Of a stretch of 64,000 nucleotides of DNA, positions 9,646 through 19,110 are shown piece by piece (the stretch's first letter is position 1; each line of letters begins with the position of its first letter). The stretch covers positions 1-64,000 of the forward strand of contig JAOAPY010000024.1 in assembly GCA_025463135.1 (NCBI GenBank), written 5' to 3'. The stretch is from Acidobacteriota bacterium. Its GTDB lineage: Bacteria; Acidobacteriota; Blastocatellia; Pyrinomonadales; Pyrinomonadaceae. The position numbers and the translations under genes were made by a program. Below the pieces are notes generated by a model. That model worked only from the letters and a program-made list of their open reading frames with translations, did not search any database and was not told the origin of the DNA.

Positions 9646-11199
9646 TCAGCCGAGAAAACCTAAATTCGGGGTAGCAAATTTGAAAAGATTAGGAAAGACT
9701 GACGCTCTATCGAGCGGATCCAGTCCATACCAATTCGCCAGCGTCGCCGCATACTGGTCGATGGAGGTCGTTGGTATCCATTGGCCACGATTGCTCGTAG
9801 TGTCATCCGGACCGCCAAGCTGCAGGCCAGGATATCCAAAAGGTAGGCCAGTGCCGTCCGGCCGAACCGATCCGTAGAATTTACCGCCCTGCACTGCCCC
9901 ACCCATGATGAAGGCGTGGCTTCCCCAGGCATGATCGGTGCCCACGCTGGCTGCGCCTGAACCTGATGGCTGCAGAGTGCGCCCGAAATCAGAGAGCGTG
10001 AAAGTAGTAACGTTGTTGCTCAATCCCTGGGCGAACATTTCATCATAGAAAGCGCGCATTGCTTGACTGATTTGCGTCATTAATCCGCCCTGTGTGCCCG
10101 ATTGTGCAGCGCCGCCACCAGGATTCGCCGGGTCGCTTCCAGTTTCGTTGGTGTGCGTGTCAAACCCACCAACGTTACAGAAGAAGATCTGACGTTTCAT
10201 CGTAATACCGGCTGCATCCCTGATCTTGATTAGCTTGGCAATTTGCTTTAATTGATTGCCCAGCGACGTATTAGGAAAGGCAGTAGGGTTACCCGCCGAG
10301 GGAATCTGTGGATCAGGCTGGTTCAAAGCCTGGTCCGCCGATAAGGCTTGCGATGTCGTATCACTCGCAGCCTTGATTAAGGTCGCGCTTTGATCAAATC
10401 CGAGCAACGTTCGATAGCTGCTGCCGAGGTTGTTTGGATTGGCTCCTGAAGGCCCACTCCAATTCAGTAACAACAAATTCGCCAAAGTAGTGGGCGCTGC
10501 GGCGATCGCCAACTGCCGGGAGTTGATTCCAGTAGAGAAAAGATTTGTGCCGGCCAACGAAATATTCATCGGCAACGCCACCGCGCCATTCAGCGAATTG
10601 GTTTTATCAGCTATGCGACCACCCCAGCCGGTTTGGCCCACAGTATTGGCCACCGAGGTCTGCTGCTGCGTCACCTGATCCGAGTGAGAGAAGAGTTGAT
10701 AGGGACGTCCAATTCCAGCGGCGTAATTTGCGCGTGTGATTGGCTGGACCAGAGAACCGACATTGCACAGCACGGCAAGTTTCCCTGCATTCCAAATATC
10801 CATTAAACCCTTCGCCTGCCCGGGCACCGATCCAAACTCCGGCGAAAGATTGGGATGAAAAGCATACGAAACGCCACTTGTGTTGGACGGAGTAATCTTT
10901 GTATTGAGTAGAGCGGACTTGGGAACCGCCAGGTTCGATCCGGTGCGCACATTGTCGTATCCGTTGGTGGTTCCGCCTCCCGTCACCGTGTAGTCATCAT
11001 AAGGAATGACCATGTTGTTGCAATCTGAACCGCCGCTCATGAAGATACAGACCAGCGCCTTGTAATCCGAAGCCACATCGGGCTGTTGCTGCTGGACCAT
11101 GGCATCAACGAGGCTGAACTTGCCGAGGCTGGCGACCAAAGCAGCCCCGGTTAAACCACATGCTGAAGTTTTAAGAAAGTCTCTGCGTGAATCGTTCAT
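9646..11199 (-). CDS. DUF1501 family protein with Tat signal
   Basis: A 517-residue protein. The N-terminus carries a twin-arginine signal (NDSRRDFLKTSACGLTG), so it is exported folded. The rest matches the DUF1501 family, which belongs to the alkaline-phosphatase/sulfatase-like superfamily. Visible landmarks are VCIFMSGGSDCNNMVIPYDD near residue 50, FFCNVGGFDTHTNE around 340 and TLSDFGRTLQPSGSG with DHAWGSHAFIMGG around 400-430. These His and Asp residues are candidate metal ligands. The ATG has a good ribosome site (GGAGAGATAAACG) and begins 3 bases after the DUF1800 stop, so the pair is translationally linked. DUF1800-DUF1501 pairs are common in Planctomycetes, Acidobacteria and Proteobacteria, but their biochemical role is not established. 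Confidence 0.92.
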   Translation of the reverse strand: MNDSRRDFLKTSACGLTGAALVASLGKFSLVDAMVQQQQPDVASDYKALVCIFMSGGSDCNNMVIPYDDYTVTGGGTTNGYDNVRTGSNLAVPKSALLNTKITPSNTSGVSYAFHPNLSPEFGSVPGQAKGLMDIWNAGKLAVLCNVGSLVQPITRANYAAGIGRPYQLFSHSDQVTQQQTSVANTVGQTGWGGRIADKTNSLNGAVALPMNISLAGTNLFSTGINSRQLAIAAAPTTLANLLLLNWSGPSGANPNNLGSSYRTLLGFDQSATLIKAASDTTSQALSADQALNQPDPQIPSAGNPTAFPNTSLGNQLKQIAKLIKIRDAAGITMKRQIFFCNVGGFDTHTNETGSDPANPGGGAAQSGTQGGLMTQISQAMRAFYDEMFAQGLSNNVTTFTLSDFGRTLQPSGSGAASVGTDHAWGSHAFIMGGAVQGGKFYGSVRPDGTGLPFGYPGLQLGGPDDTTSNRGQWIPTTSIDQYAATLANWYGLDPLDRASVFPNLFKFATPNLGFLG

Positions 11200-11202
11200 C
11201 GT

Positions 11203-13509
11203 TTATCTCTCCACCTGATATTGCGATGAGGTCGCGATTAAGTAGATAGCCGTTTGCGTACGCTGCAGGGCTTGAGTCGTCGCATTCGCATTTGTTACCG
11301 CTGTGACCGTGGCAACAATGTTCGCGTTCATCGCCGCGGACATGGTCCCGTGCAACAGCCGCGTGTTGAGCGCATCTACGAGCTGCTGCGGATTAGTCGA
11401 CATTGCCTGATACGAAGAAAAATCAGCCTTGGTGCCTGACGGCCGGTTCACACCGCTGGGAGCAATTCCATTGCCGCTGTTGGCAACAAACAGCGTATTT
11501 ATGAAATTGGCTCGCTTATAGGTTGTGGACGTGTCCAGCAAACCAAACTCAGGGCCGAATAGGTTGGTGCCGGGCAGCCCGTAGTCGGCCGGATAGTAAC
11601 TGAACACTGTGGGCGGATTAAAGAGGTTCTGGCCCAGGTCATTGGTGTAACTGAAAGGCGTGCTGGCCAGAACACCATCGCTGGTGGCATTGAATGTGCG
11701 GAGCAAGTGCGTCATCAGGAGCACTGGTTCACGCAAGTGACCATAGTTGGGATCATTCTTTACATCACCGCGCGCTTCCGGATCCAGCAGGATAGCGGTG
11801 ATGACCGCTCTAAGATCCCCACGAACGCCGCTCCCATTATTGGCAAACACCGCGGAACAGCGACCGACGTAGGGAGGACTGGGATTACTAGTCACCAGTT
11901 GATGAATTAACTGATTGCAGAGATATGGTCCAACGTTAGGGTGATTGAAAAGGTTGTCAATCGCCCCATTCGAATTGCTTGCAGTTCCCCCTAACGAGAC
12001 AACCGCGTAAGCCTGTGAATTGGCCGTCTGTTGCGCGGTAGTACCAGTGGTGCAATTTGCGCACGCAGGGATGAGCATCGGAGCGGGGTGATTAATATCG
12101 GTCAAGAGGGTCTTCTGTGCGATGTCGTAACGGTTCCTGTTCCCGTTCGGTACCATTGGGTCGAGATAGTTCGCGACTGCCGTCACACCGTCGCCGCTCC
12201 ATACCTGGTTGGCCGCCAGGTCCCAACCGGTAAAAACGCGCGCCAGATTTGCGATAGTTGCCTGATCGTACGTCGGAACTCGATTCCCCTGTGCATCCAG
12301 GACCGGCGTGCCGTCCTGGTTCAGCAGGTCAACTCCAATCGAGAACAGCTGCATGATCTCGCGCGCATAGTTTTCGTTGGGAGTGGGATTCGCGCGATTG
12401 ACCACTGAGTTCCCTCTCATGTTCAAGTATTCACCCATACCGGGGTTGAGAGTGACTTCATAAAGCAGCGTGCGGAAATTCCCAAAGGCATTGCGATCGA
12501 TTGTCTGAAGGTAAGGTGAGTACCAGCTGGTTTCGTTGCCGTTCAAGGGAACGCCGCCGACCACAATCACCTTATGTAAAGCAAACGCCACTCGCTGCCT
12601 CAATTGATCGGGCTGCGTCAGAGCATTCGTAAAGAACTGCTTTTGTAGAGGATATAGCGTGTAGTTGTCCCGGAAACAAATGGTACTTGAATCGCAGGGC
12701 GGAGCCGGTGCGGCCGGGTAGAACTGCGGATAAGGCGTCATTGCCGGGTAGTCAGAGGACACGCTGGGAAACACGGGAGGCGTATTGAATTGCTCATTGA
12801 TCCACGCTTGCATTCCCACTTGCTGTAAATGCGTAAAATCGCTATTGCTGGGTCCCCAGGTGGCCTGCTCCAGAAATCTTATTCGATCCTGATCGGACGG
12901 GAACCCGGGATTGCTAAACTGCGCCTGGTATTGGGAAATCGTCAGTGGCGTCGCGGCCGTCGGTGGTGTTGCCGGAGCTGGAGTTGGAACTGCACCAGCA
13001 TCGTCGGCCGGCCCTCCGCCCACAGTGCCAATCGAAATTCGCACGCGGTTGCTCGAGGCTCCATGCAGGTTCAGGCGGAGAAGCACATCTCCCAGATTGC
13101 TGGTCATCGTGTCGTTTAGACGGACTACGACCATGTAGACGCCTTCGAAGCCGGGCACCTGGCCAACATACTCCACACTCAACGGATACTTGACGTGCGC
13201 CGCATCTTCAGCGTCAGCAGTGAAAGCTGTAAGACTCTCTCCAGCCAGCACATCGAGGTTCATCGCAAAGATCTCTACACGAGTGCGCGTATCGCTAAAC
13301 GGCATCGAGGCCGTCAGTTTGAAGGGTCCGGGTCTCTGCGTAACTGACTCAAACGCGACAGCGCGGGTGGACACAGAATCACTTATTAGCACAGGCAGTG
13401 TTGCGGCGGCAGCGGTCCCGCTCAAGATGCCTGTGACGCTAAGAAGTAAGAATACGGGAACAACCCGGACGAAATACTCTCTCGTCCAAGACAGGAGACT
13501 GGTTTTCAT
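11203..13509 (-). CDS. DUF1800 family secreted protein
   Basis: A 768-residue protein from the ATG at 13509, which has GGAG nine bases upstream. The frame is open to 13587 but the extra residues are not signal-like. A signal peptide follows the start (VVPVFLLLSVTGILSGTAAAA). Residues to about 200 form a beta-rich exported module. Then comes the DUF1800 core: RFLEQATWGPSNSDF, RQRVAFALHKVIVV, ENYAREIMQLFSIG, ARVFTGWD and the closing FSYYPADYGLPGTN segment. The conserved arginine, histidine and ENYAREIMQLFSIG motifs are those of the family. It is the first gene of a two-gene operon with DUF1501. The function is unknown; co-secretion and possible joint assembly are inference from the constant pairing. 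Confidence 0.92.
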   Translation of the reverse strand: MKTSLLSWTREYFVRVVPVFLLLSVTGILSGTAAAATLPVLISDSVSTRAVAFESVTQRPGPFKLTASMPFSDTRTRVEIFAMNLDVLAGESLTAFTADAEDAAHVKYPLSVEYVGQVPGFEGVYMVVVRLNDTMTSNLGDVLLRLNLHGASSNRVRISIGTVGGGPADDAGAVPTPAPATPPTAATPLTISQYQAQFSNPGFPSDQDRIRFLEQATWGPSNSDFTHLQQVGMQAWINEQFNTPPVFPSVSSDYPAMTPYPQFYPAAPAPPCDSSTICFRDNYTLYPLQKQFFTNALTQPDQLRQRVAFALHKVIVVGGVPLNGNETSWYSPYLQTIDRNAFGNFRTLLYEVTLNPGMGEYLNMRGNSVVNRANPTPNENYAREIMQLFSIGVDLLNQDGTPVLDAQGNRVPTYDQATIANLARVFTGWDLAANQVWSGDGVTAVANYLDPMVPNGNRNRYDIAQKTLLTDINHPAPMLIPACANCTTGTTAQQTANSQAYAVVSLGGTASNSNGAIDNLFNHPNVGPYLCNQLIHQLVTSNPSPPYVGRCSAVFANNGSGVRGDLRAVITAILLDPEARGDVKNDPNYGHLREPVLLMTHLLRTFNATSDGVLASTPFSYTNDLGQNLFNPPTVFSYYPADYGLPGTNLFGPEFGLLDTSTTYKRANFINTLFVANSGNGIAPSGVNRPSGTKADFSSYQAMSTNPQQLVDALNTRLLHGTMSAAMNANIVATVTAVTNANATTQALQRTQTAIYLIATSSQYQVER

Positions 13510-13611
13510 AGAATACGGCTCCATCGAAGACTGAACATCCAACCGCGCTATGAGGTTTTTTCTTTGTCGGAGGGGCCGCCTGGCCATTGAACAAACCCAG
13601 GTTCAACGACA

Positions 13612-13641
13612 CTATAACATGTTTGACAAGGCCCTGGTCAA
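13612..13641 (-). promoter_or_regulatory. Candidate sigma-70 promoter for DUF1800-DUF1501
   Basis: On the minus strand TTGACC (13641-13636) is followed after 18 bases by TTATAG (13617-13612), about 100 bases before the DUF1800 start. The spacing is acceptable and the -10 is close to consensus. It also lies just after zwf, so readthrough from elsewhere is not needed. Confidence 0.4.
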
Positions 13642-13694
13642 TAACTTAGACGATGGGCCTTGCAGAAAAGCCTAAGTAACTTTTCAATGGCGGT

Positions 13695-15290
13695 TTAGCG
13701 TGCGGATTTTAGGAGAGCGGGTGCGCGGTCTTCCTCGCAGCCTTCGGTAGGTTCGCGGATCTTTCCCAATTGATGACCTTTTCGCTTCAGCAGTTCATCC
13801 GCCAACTCAGGGCCTTCACTGCCGGATGCATAATTGGGAAATTCGGGGGCCGCTTGCTGACTCCAAGCTTCCAGAATCGGAGTGATTAACCGCCATTGAC
13901 CTTCGGCTTCGTCACGGCGCGTGAACAATGTTGCGTCACCCTGCATTGCATCGACCAGCAAGGTTTCATAAGCTGCGGGCGAGCGCACGCCGAAACCACT
14001 TTGATAACAAAAATCCATATGCACTGTGCCCGTATGCATTTCCACGCCCGGCCGTTTAGCTCCAAAGGTGACGCTGATGCCCTCATCCGGATGAATGCGC
14101 ATTACGATTACGTTAGGCTCAATCTGGTCCGAAGGCGTGCGGGCAAAAAGGGCCTGAGGCGTGCGCTTCAGATGTACAGCGATTTGTGTCAAGGACCGGG
14201 CCAGGCGTTTTCCCGCCCGCACATAAAACGGAACGCCCGCCCAGCGCCAATTGCCGATGTCGAACTGCACCGCCGCATAAGTCTCAGTTGTGGAGCTCGG
14301 ATTTACGTTTGGCTCGTCGCGGTAGGCGACAACCGCCGCTCCATCAATCGATCCGGCGCCGTATTGTCCGCGGACCGTGCGGCGGGCGACTTCCTCAGTG
14401 GTCATGGGTTGGATTGAACGAAGGACCTGGACCTTCTCTTCTCTTACGGAATTGGCGTCGAAGGCAACCGGCGGTTCCATAGCCGTCAAGGTCAAGAGTT
14501 GGAGCAAATGATTAGCGACCATGTCCCGTAGCGCGCCCGCTTCTTCGTAATAACCTGCACGGGTTCCCACACCCAGTGTCTCGGCGGCGGTGATCTCGAC
14601 ATACTCGACGTAGTTGCGGTTCCAAATCGGTTCGAACATCGAATTGCCGAAACGGAAAACCAGAATGTTCTGGACCGTATCTTTTCCGAGGTAGTGATCG
14701 ATTCGGTAAACCTGATCTTCCTTAAACACTTTCGCAAGCTCGGCATTTAACTGTTGGGCAGATTCCAGGTCATGCCCAAACGGCTTCTCAATAATGATCC
14801 GGGCCCAGCCTTTTTCCTGCTTTGCCAATCCCGCCTCACCCAGTCCTGCGATGATATTGGAAGCCAAGGATGGTGGCGTCGCACAGTAGAAGAGATGGTT
14901 GCGACTCGCGCCGGCCTCTGCCATGTCTTCCAGCCGCGCTCCGAGTTCGCGATAAAGGTTACCACCCACTAACTCGCCACAGATGTAGTGTATACGTTCG
15001 GCAAAATGCTTCCATTCGTCATCGCTGAACGGGCCCATCTCGTCAGAGGCTTGCGACCCCGCGAGCATACGTTGACGAAATTCTTCATCGCTGAGTTTGT
15101 CGCGACCAATACCCAGGATCTGAAAGCCCGTCATCGCGCCTTCGCGCACCAGATGAAATAAGGCCGGCATGAGCTTCCGTCTGGTCAGGTCGCCAGAGGC
15201 GCCAAAGATCACGATGACACAAGGGTCGGCTTGCGGTAGCTGTGCGTCTGCAACTTTGCCGGCCGGGGCTTCGACTATGGTGGTTGACAC
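13695..15290 (-). CDS. zwf: Glucose-6-phosphate 1-dehydrogenase
   Basis: A 531-residue enzyme that oxidises glucose 6-phosphate to 6-phosphogluconolactone, the first step of the oxidative pentose-phosphate path. The dinucleotide-binding motif GASGDLTRRKLMPALF is at about residues 30-45. The active-site signature RIDHYLGKDTVQN is near residue 197, followed by the substrate helix FRFGNSMFEPIWNRNYV. The family lysine motif EKPFGHDL is also present. The start is a GTG with AAGGA seven bases upstream. It is the last gene of the minus-strand series, 39 bases after rpiB. The enzymes for the next two steps (pgl and gnd) are on the opposite strand 11-13 kb away. Confidence 0.97.
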   Translation of the reverse strand: MSTTIVEAPAGKVADAQLPQADPCVIVIFGASGDLTRRKLMPALFHLVREGAMTGFQILGIGRDKLSDEEFRQRMLAGSQASDEMGPFSDDEWKHFAERIHYICGELVGGNLYRELGARLEDMAEAGASRNHLFYCATPPSLASNIIAGLGEAGLAKQEKGWARIIIEKPFGHDLESAQQLNAELAKVFKEDQVYRIDHYLGKDTVQNILVFRFGNSMFEPIWNRNYVEYVEITAAETLGVGTRAGYYEEAGALRDMVANHLLQLLTLTAMEPPVAFDANSVREEKVQVLRSIQPMTTEEVARRTVRGQYGAGSIDGAAVVAYRDEPNVNPSSTTETYAAVQFDIGNWRWAGVPFYVRAGKRLARSLTQIAVHLKRTPQALFARTPSDQIEPNVIVMRIHPDEGISVTFGAKRPGVEMHTGTVHMDFCYQSGFGVRSPAAYETLLVDAMQGDATLFTRRDEAEGQWRLITPILEAWSQQAAPEFPNYASGSEGPELADELLKRKGHQLGKIREPTEGCEEDRAPALLKSAR

Positions 15291-15329
15291 GATTGGTCCT
15301 TTATTCCTTTTGGCGATGCCGGAGTTCGA

Positions 15330-15779
15330 TCAATAACGCTCTTCAATAGCTTTTATTTTTGCCAACCGGCGCTCGTGTCTTGGTTCTCCGCTGAATTCTG
15401 CTGCGAGGAAAGCGCGCACCAATTCGCGGGCCAACTCGACGCCGATGATTCGCGCCCCGAGCACCAGAACGTTCATGTCATCGTGCTCGACACCCTGATG
15501 CGCCGAGTACGTGTCGTGACATAACCCGGCGCGAATCCCCGGAAGTTTATTGGCGGCGACCGATGCGCCGACGCCGCTGCCGCAGATCACCAGACCACGA
15601 TCCGCCGTGTGTTCAAGTACTGCAAGGCCGACCGCCTCAGCATAATCAGGATAATCGACCGGGGTGCTGGCGTTGGCGGTGCCGAGATCGATTACTTCAT
15701 GCCCCAGAGTGCCCAGACAATGTCCCAGCACTTGCTTGAGGTCATAACCCGCATGGTCCGCGGCAATGGCGACTCTCAT
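15330..15779 (-). CDS. rpiB: Ribose-5-phosphate isomerase B
   Basis: A 149-residue RpiB/LacAB-type isomerase that interconverts ribose 5-phosphate and ribulose 5-phosphate. The N-terminal [12 protein letters not shown] is the family signature. The active-site cysteine lies in [15 protein letters not shown], and the phosphate-handling segment includes [18 protein letters not shown]. Its length is normal for the family. The ATG has a strong ribosome site (GGAGGAGCTGA). It sits between asd and zwf on the same strand and links the lysine operon to pentose-phosphate genes. The preceding gap of about 117 bases could hold its own promoter; I could not identify one. Confidence 0.96.
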   Translation of the reverse strand: MRVAIAADHAGYDLKQVLGHCLGTLGHEVIDLGTANASTPVDYPDYAEAVGLAVLEHTADRGLVICGSGVGASVAANKLPGIRAGLCHDTYSAHQGVEHDDMNVLVLGARIIGVELARELVRAFLAAEFSGEPRHERRLAKIKAIEERY

Positions 15780-15896
15780 TCAGCTCCTCCGTTTATTGTT
15801 ACTCTATGCATCCTTGAAGGTGCAAAACACTTCTTCATTTGCCGCTAGATTCTAACGCACGCAAGTCTTAACTTTCCAACCGCTCAAATAGCGATT

Positions 15897-16955
15897 TCAA
15901 CTTTTAGCAGTCAGGCGCTCGGTGGCAATAAGAAGTTCCGCATTCAGGATCGCAGCTCCGGCCGCGCCGCGAATTGTGTTGTGGCTGAGGGCAACAAAAC
16001 TATAGTCGAGCACCGTGTCACGTTTGAGCCTGCCAATAGTGACACTCATGCCCCTCCCTGCATCGCGGTCGTAGCGTGGTTGGGGTCGATCGCGTTCTGT
16101 GGTCACCAGGATTGGGTGCTCGGGCGCGGAATACAGGTGCAACTCCTGTGGTAGCGAAGTGAAGGAAGCCAGAACTTTCCCGACCTCCTCAACCTCAGTG
16201 GATTGATCCAGCTGCACGCGGATTGCCGCCATATGTCCGTCCGCGACGTTAACACGATTACATTGGGCACTGATTTTCATGGGCGCGGCTTCGATAACGC
16301 TTCCCTTTGGGCGACCGAGAATCTTTCTAGTCTCACTCTCAATCTTTTCTTCCTCGCCTTCGATAAATGGAAGGACGTTGTCGAGAATATCAAGGGATGC
16401 CACACCCGGATAACCGGCGCCGGACAGCGCTTGCATTGTCGTGGCGATGACGGCGCGCACACCAAACGTCGCATGCAGAGGCGCGAGTGCCAGCGCAATC
16501 ATGATCGTCGAACAGTTGGGATTGGTAACTATGTAACCACCCGATGAAAAGCGCTTTCGCTGTCCCTCGAGCAGCTCCAAATGTTGATGATTGACCTCCG
16601 GAATTAGCAGTGGCACACTGTGGTCCATCCGGAATGCCGAAGAATTGCTAATCACCGGGTAACCCGCTCGCGCAAAGCTTTCCTCTGCCTCACGAGCAAC
16701 ATCGCCAGGCAGGCTGGAAAAGATCAGATCACAATCCAGCGGTGGCGCAGGCGGCTGCACGGTTAACGAGCGCACAGCCAAAGGCATCTCACCAGCCAAT
16801 CGCCATTTACACGCCTCTGAGTAAGGTTTTCCCTGCGACCGATCTGAAGCGGCCAGCGCGGTCACTTCAAATTGCGGATGAGTTTCCAGAAGTTGAATAA
16901 ACCGCTGGCCCACCATACCCGTGGCGCCGAGAATGCCTACGCGAAGTTTTTGCAT
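15897..16955 (-). CDS. asd: Aspartate-semialdehyde dehydrogenase
   Basis: A 352-residue enzyme reducing aspartyl-4-phosphate to aspartate semialdehyde, the branch compound of the lysine, threonine and methionine routes. The NADP-binding motif GATGMVGQRF is at residues 9-18. The catalytic cysteine is in NPNCSTI near residue 148. The sequence is closer to the archaeal/fungal-type ASD than to E. coli Asd. I place the start at MQKLRVGILG (ATG at 16955). The frame is open 60 bases further upstream, but those residues (GQDAHATSD) are the readthrough of a family C repeat. It follows the aminotransferase in the lysine operon, separated by that repeat pair. Confidence 0.95.
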   Translation of the reverse strand: MQKLRVGILGATGMVGQRFIQLLETHPQFEVTALAASDRSQGKPYSEACKWRLAGEMPLAVRSLTVQPPAPPLDCDLIFSSLPGDVAREAEESFARAGYPVISNSSAFRMDHSVPLLIPEVNHQHLELLEGQRKRFSSGGYIVTNPNCSTIMIALALAPLHATFGVRAVIATTMQALSGAGYPGVASLDILDNVLPFIEGEEEKIESETRKILGRPKGSVIEAAPMKISAQCNRVNVADGHMAAIRVQLDQSTEVEEVGKVLASFTSLPQELHLYSAPEHPILVTTERDRPQPRYDRDAGRGMSVTIGRLKRDTVLDYSFVALSHNTIRGAAGAAILNAELLIATERLTAKS

Positions 16956-16980
16956 AAAGGGAGTCTCTCTGTCAGATGTA

Positions 16981-17072
16981 GCATGGGCATCCTGCCCATG
17001 TTCCGGTCCAAACATTCATTATTCGCTTCACTTGAATCCCACGCACGAACACGGGTGGGACGCCCGTGCCAC
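16981..17072. repeat. Pair of family C palindromes between aminotransferase and asd
   Basis: GCATGGGCATCCTGCCCATG (16981-17000) and a second unit, CACGGGTGGGACGCCCGTG (17050-17068), separated by about 50 bases. Both are strong hairpins inside the lysine operon, between the aminotransferase stop and the asd start. Confidence 0.75.
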
Positions 17073-17080
17073 ACTTGACG

Positions 17081-18223
17081 CTACCCTGAGATCTGCGCCA
17101 ACCCAACCTTCAACCGGCGCACGCCTTCGGTCAGCTTCCCTTCATCCGCACAGAATGAAACGCGCAGGAACCCTTCGCTCTCAGAGCCAAATGCTGAACC
17201 GGGGATCGTAACCACTCCATAATCGAGCAGCTTCTCGGCAACCTCCAGCGATGGCCCGTAACCACGGATGTCAACCATGGTATAGAAAGCACCGTCGGGA
17301 ACAACTGCGCGTACTGGCAGTTCTTTCGAGATCAACGCCAGCAAATGGTCGCGTCTTTTATGAAACGTGCGGCGAATTTCGGCCCGCGCATTCTCGGCTT
17401 CGGGCGTCCAGGCCGCCAGTGCCGCCTTTTGCGAAATTGTCGCAGCGCACGTCGTCACATAACCATGTAGCACCAGCGCACTCTGAATAATCGCTTGTTC
17501 CGCGCACATCCAACCCAATCTCCAGCCGGTCATACTCATTGACTTTGAAAGTCCGCTAATCAGTATCGTCCGTTCATAAAAACTCGAGATTGATTCCGGA
17601 CGTTCGCCCGTATAATAAAGGTCCCGATAGATTTCATCGCTGACCACATAAACCCCGGTGTCGCGCAGGGCATCGGCCATGGCTTGCAAGTCGGCTTTCG
17701 AAAGGCTGCGTCCCGTTGGATTTGAGGGACTGATACAGACCACTACCTTGGTGCGCGGGGAAATCCTGTTGCGAAAATCATCGGCATCAAAGCAAAAATC
17801 ATTTGCCGCCGGCAATCGATAATAAACAGGTTGGCCGCCGGCCATTCGTACAATCGTGGGGTAGGCAACAAAACCCGGATCCGGCATTAGCACCTCATCG
17901 CCCTCACCGACAAGCGTCATCAAAGCGAGGTACAAACCTTCCTGCGATCCCGCGGTGATGATTACGTCATCAGTCGCAAGCTTCAGGTGTGGATAGTCCC
18001 CTGCCACGCGCTCGCGCAAAGCCGGCAGACCGGCTTGCAGTGTGTATCCATTCTGCTCTTCGGCGATCACGCGAATTGCCGCCTGTCGCATTACCTCCGG
18101 CGTGGGCAGATCCGGTTCGCCCAGGCCCAAACTGATGTCTCCTGGTTTTGCTTTATCAGAGAGTCGACGAATGGGACTCTTCTCGATCCCTCGAAGAAAC
18201 CGAGGCGGTTGAAATTCCTTCAA
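17081..18223 (-). CDS. PLP-dependent class I/II aminotransferase, probable succinyl-diaminopimelate aminotransferase (DapC role)
   Basis: A 380-residue fold-type I aminotransferase. The PLP lysine is in SGLSKSMSMTGWRLGW near residue 230. Upstream landmarks are SLGLGEPDLPTPEVM, the glycine-rich TAGSQEGLYLAL and SPSNPTGRSLSK, and the substrate-carboxylate arginine is expected in FLRVSFCADE near the end. The start is TTG with GGGAG six bases upstream. Between dapD and asd, the expected missing activity is the transamination of N-succinyl-2-amino-6-ketopimelate, so DapC is the likely role. This rests on context; close relatives include aspartate and aromatic aminotransferases. DapL is less likely because dapD and dapE are both present. 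Confidence 0.85.
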   Translation of the reverse strand: MKEFQPPRFLRGIEKSPIRRLSDKAKPGDISLGLGEPDLPTPEVMRQAAIRVIAEEQNGYTLQAGLPALRERVAGDYPHLKLATDDVIITAGSQEGLYLALMTLVGEGDEVLMPDPGFVAYPTIVRMAGGQPVYYRLPAANDFCFDADDFRNRISPRTKVVVCISPSNPTGRSLSKADLQAMADALRDTGVYVVSDEIYRDLYYTGERPESISSFYERTILISGLSKSMSMTGWRLGWMCAEQAIIQSALVLHGYVTTCAATISQKAALAAWTPEAENARAEIRRTFHKRRDHLLALISKELPVRAVVPDGAFYTMVDIRGYGPSLEVAEKLLDYGVVTIPGSAFGSESEGFLRVSFCADEGKLTEGVRRLKVGLAQISG

Positions 18224-18276
18224 ACTTGCTCCCTGAGAAAGCCGGCTTGGAGAAAGCCGGCATGCTCCTGTTTCCG

Positions 18277-19110
18277 CTAACGCAGGTAATCTTCTAATTG
18301 CACTGCACGATCAGTTTTCTCGTCTCGATACTTAACGATCACTGCGGCATAGATCGAAAGGCCCCACTCGCGACCGCGCTCACTTTGAACCGCGCGCGCG
18401 CCGGGTACGACCACGGCGCCTGCCGGAATCTCCAAAGGCTGATCGTTTTGGCGCTGACAGATTCGGCCGCTGACCAGGTCATAAACGGGTGTTGACCCGG
18501 TTAGAATCGTGCCGGCCGCCAGCACTGCCCGCGCACGAACGATGGTTCCTTCATAAACGCCGCAACCGCCGCCAACCAACACGTCGTCTTCGATGATCAC
18601 CGGCATCGCTCCCACCGGCTCGAGGACGCCACCAATTTGCGCAGCCGCTGAGAGATGAACTCGTTTTCCGATTTGCGCGCAGGAACCTACCAGTGCGTGG
18701 CTGTCGATCATTGTACCTTCGTCCACGTAAGCCCCAACGTTCACATACATCGGCGGCATGCAAACCACACCGGGAGCGACGAATGCGCCATCACGAATAC
18801 TCGAGCCGCCCGGCACTACGCGAACATTGTCGGCGACGGTAAGCGCCCTGGTCGGGTAAGTATTCTTATCAAAGAACCGCAGACTTCGGCTCGCCGACAT
18901 CTCCTCCATGGTACCCATGCGAAAGCCAACTAGAATACCGCGCTTCACCCATGAATTGACGTGCCAGCAAGCCTCGTCGTCTTTTTCAGCGGCCCGCACC
19001 ATGCCGCTATTGAGTGCAGCTTTGAACTCTGCAAACAACTCATGGTCGGCCGACGTGTATTCATTCCCGGGCCGCGCCGCCAGTTCCTCAATTTGTTCAC
19101 GCAGCGGCAT
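18277..19110 (-). CDS. dapD: Tetrahydrodipicolinate N-succinyltransferase
   Basis: A 277-residue trimeric left-handed beta-helix acyltransferase that transfers succinyl from succinyl-CoA to tetrahydrodipicolinate. The N-terminal helical domain (REQIEELAA...) is followed by hexapeptide-repeat coils with the family segments [39 protein letters not shown] and [18 protein letters not shown]. Its length is normal. The ATG overlaps the end of dapA by 14 bases and has its ribosome site (GAAGGGAA) inside dapA. Presence of dapD fixes the pathway as the succinylase variant. Confidence 0.97.
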   Translation of the reverse strand: MPLREQIEELAARPGNEYTSADHELFAEFKAALNSGMVRAAEKDDEACWHVNSWVKRGILVGFRMGTMEEMSASRSLRFFDKNTYPTRALTVADNVRVVPGGSSIRDGAFVAPGVVCMPPMYVNVGAYVDEGTMIDSHALVGSCAQIGKRVHLSAAAQIGGVLEPVGAMPVIIEDDVLVGGGCGVYEGTIVRARAVLAAGTILTGSTPVYDLVSGRICQRQNDQPLEIPAGAVVVPGARAVQSERGREWGLSIYAAVIVKYRDEKTDRAVQLEDYLR

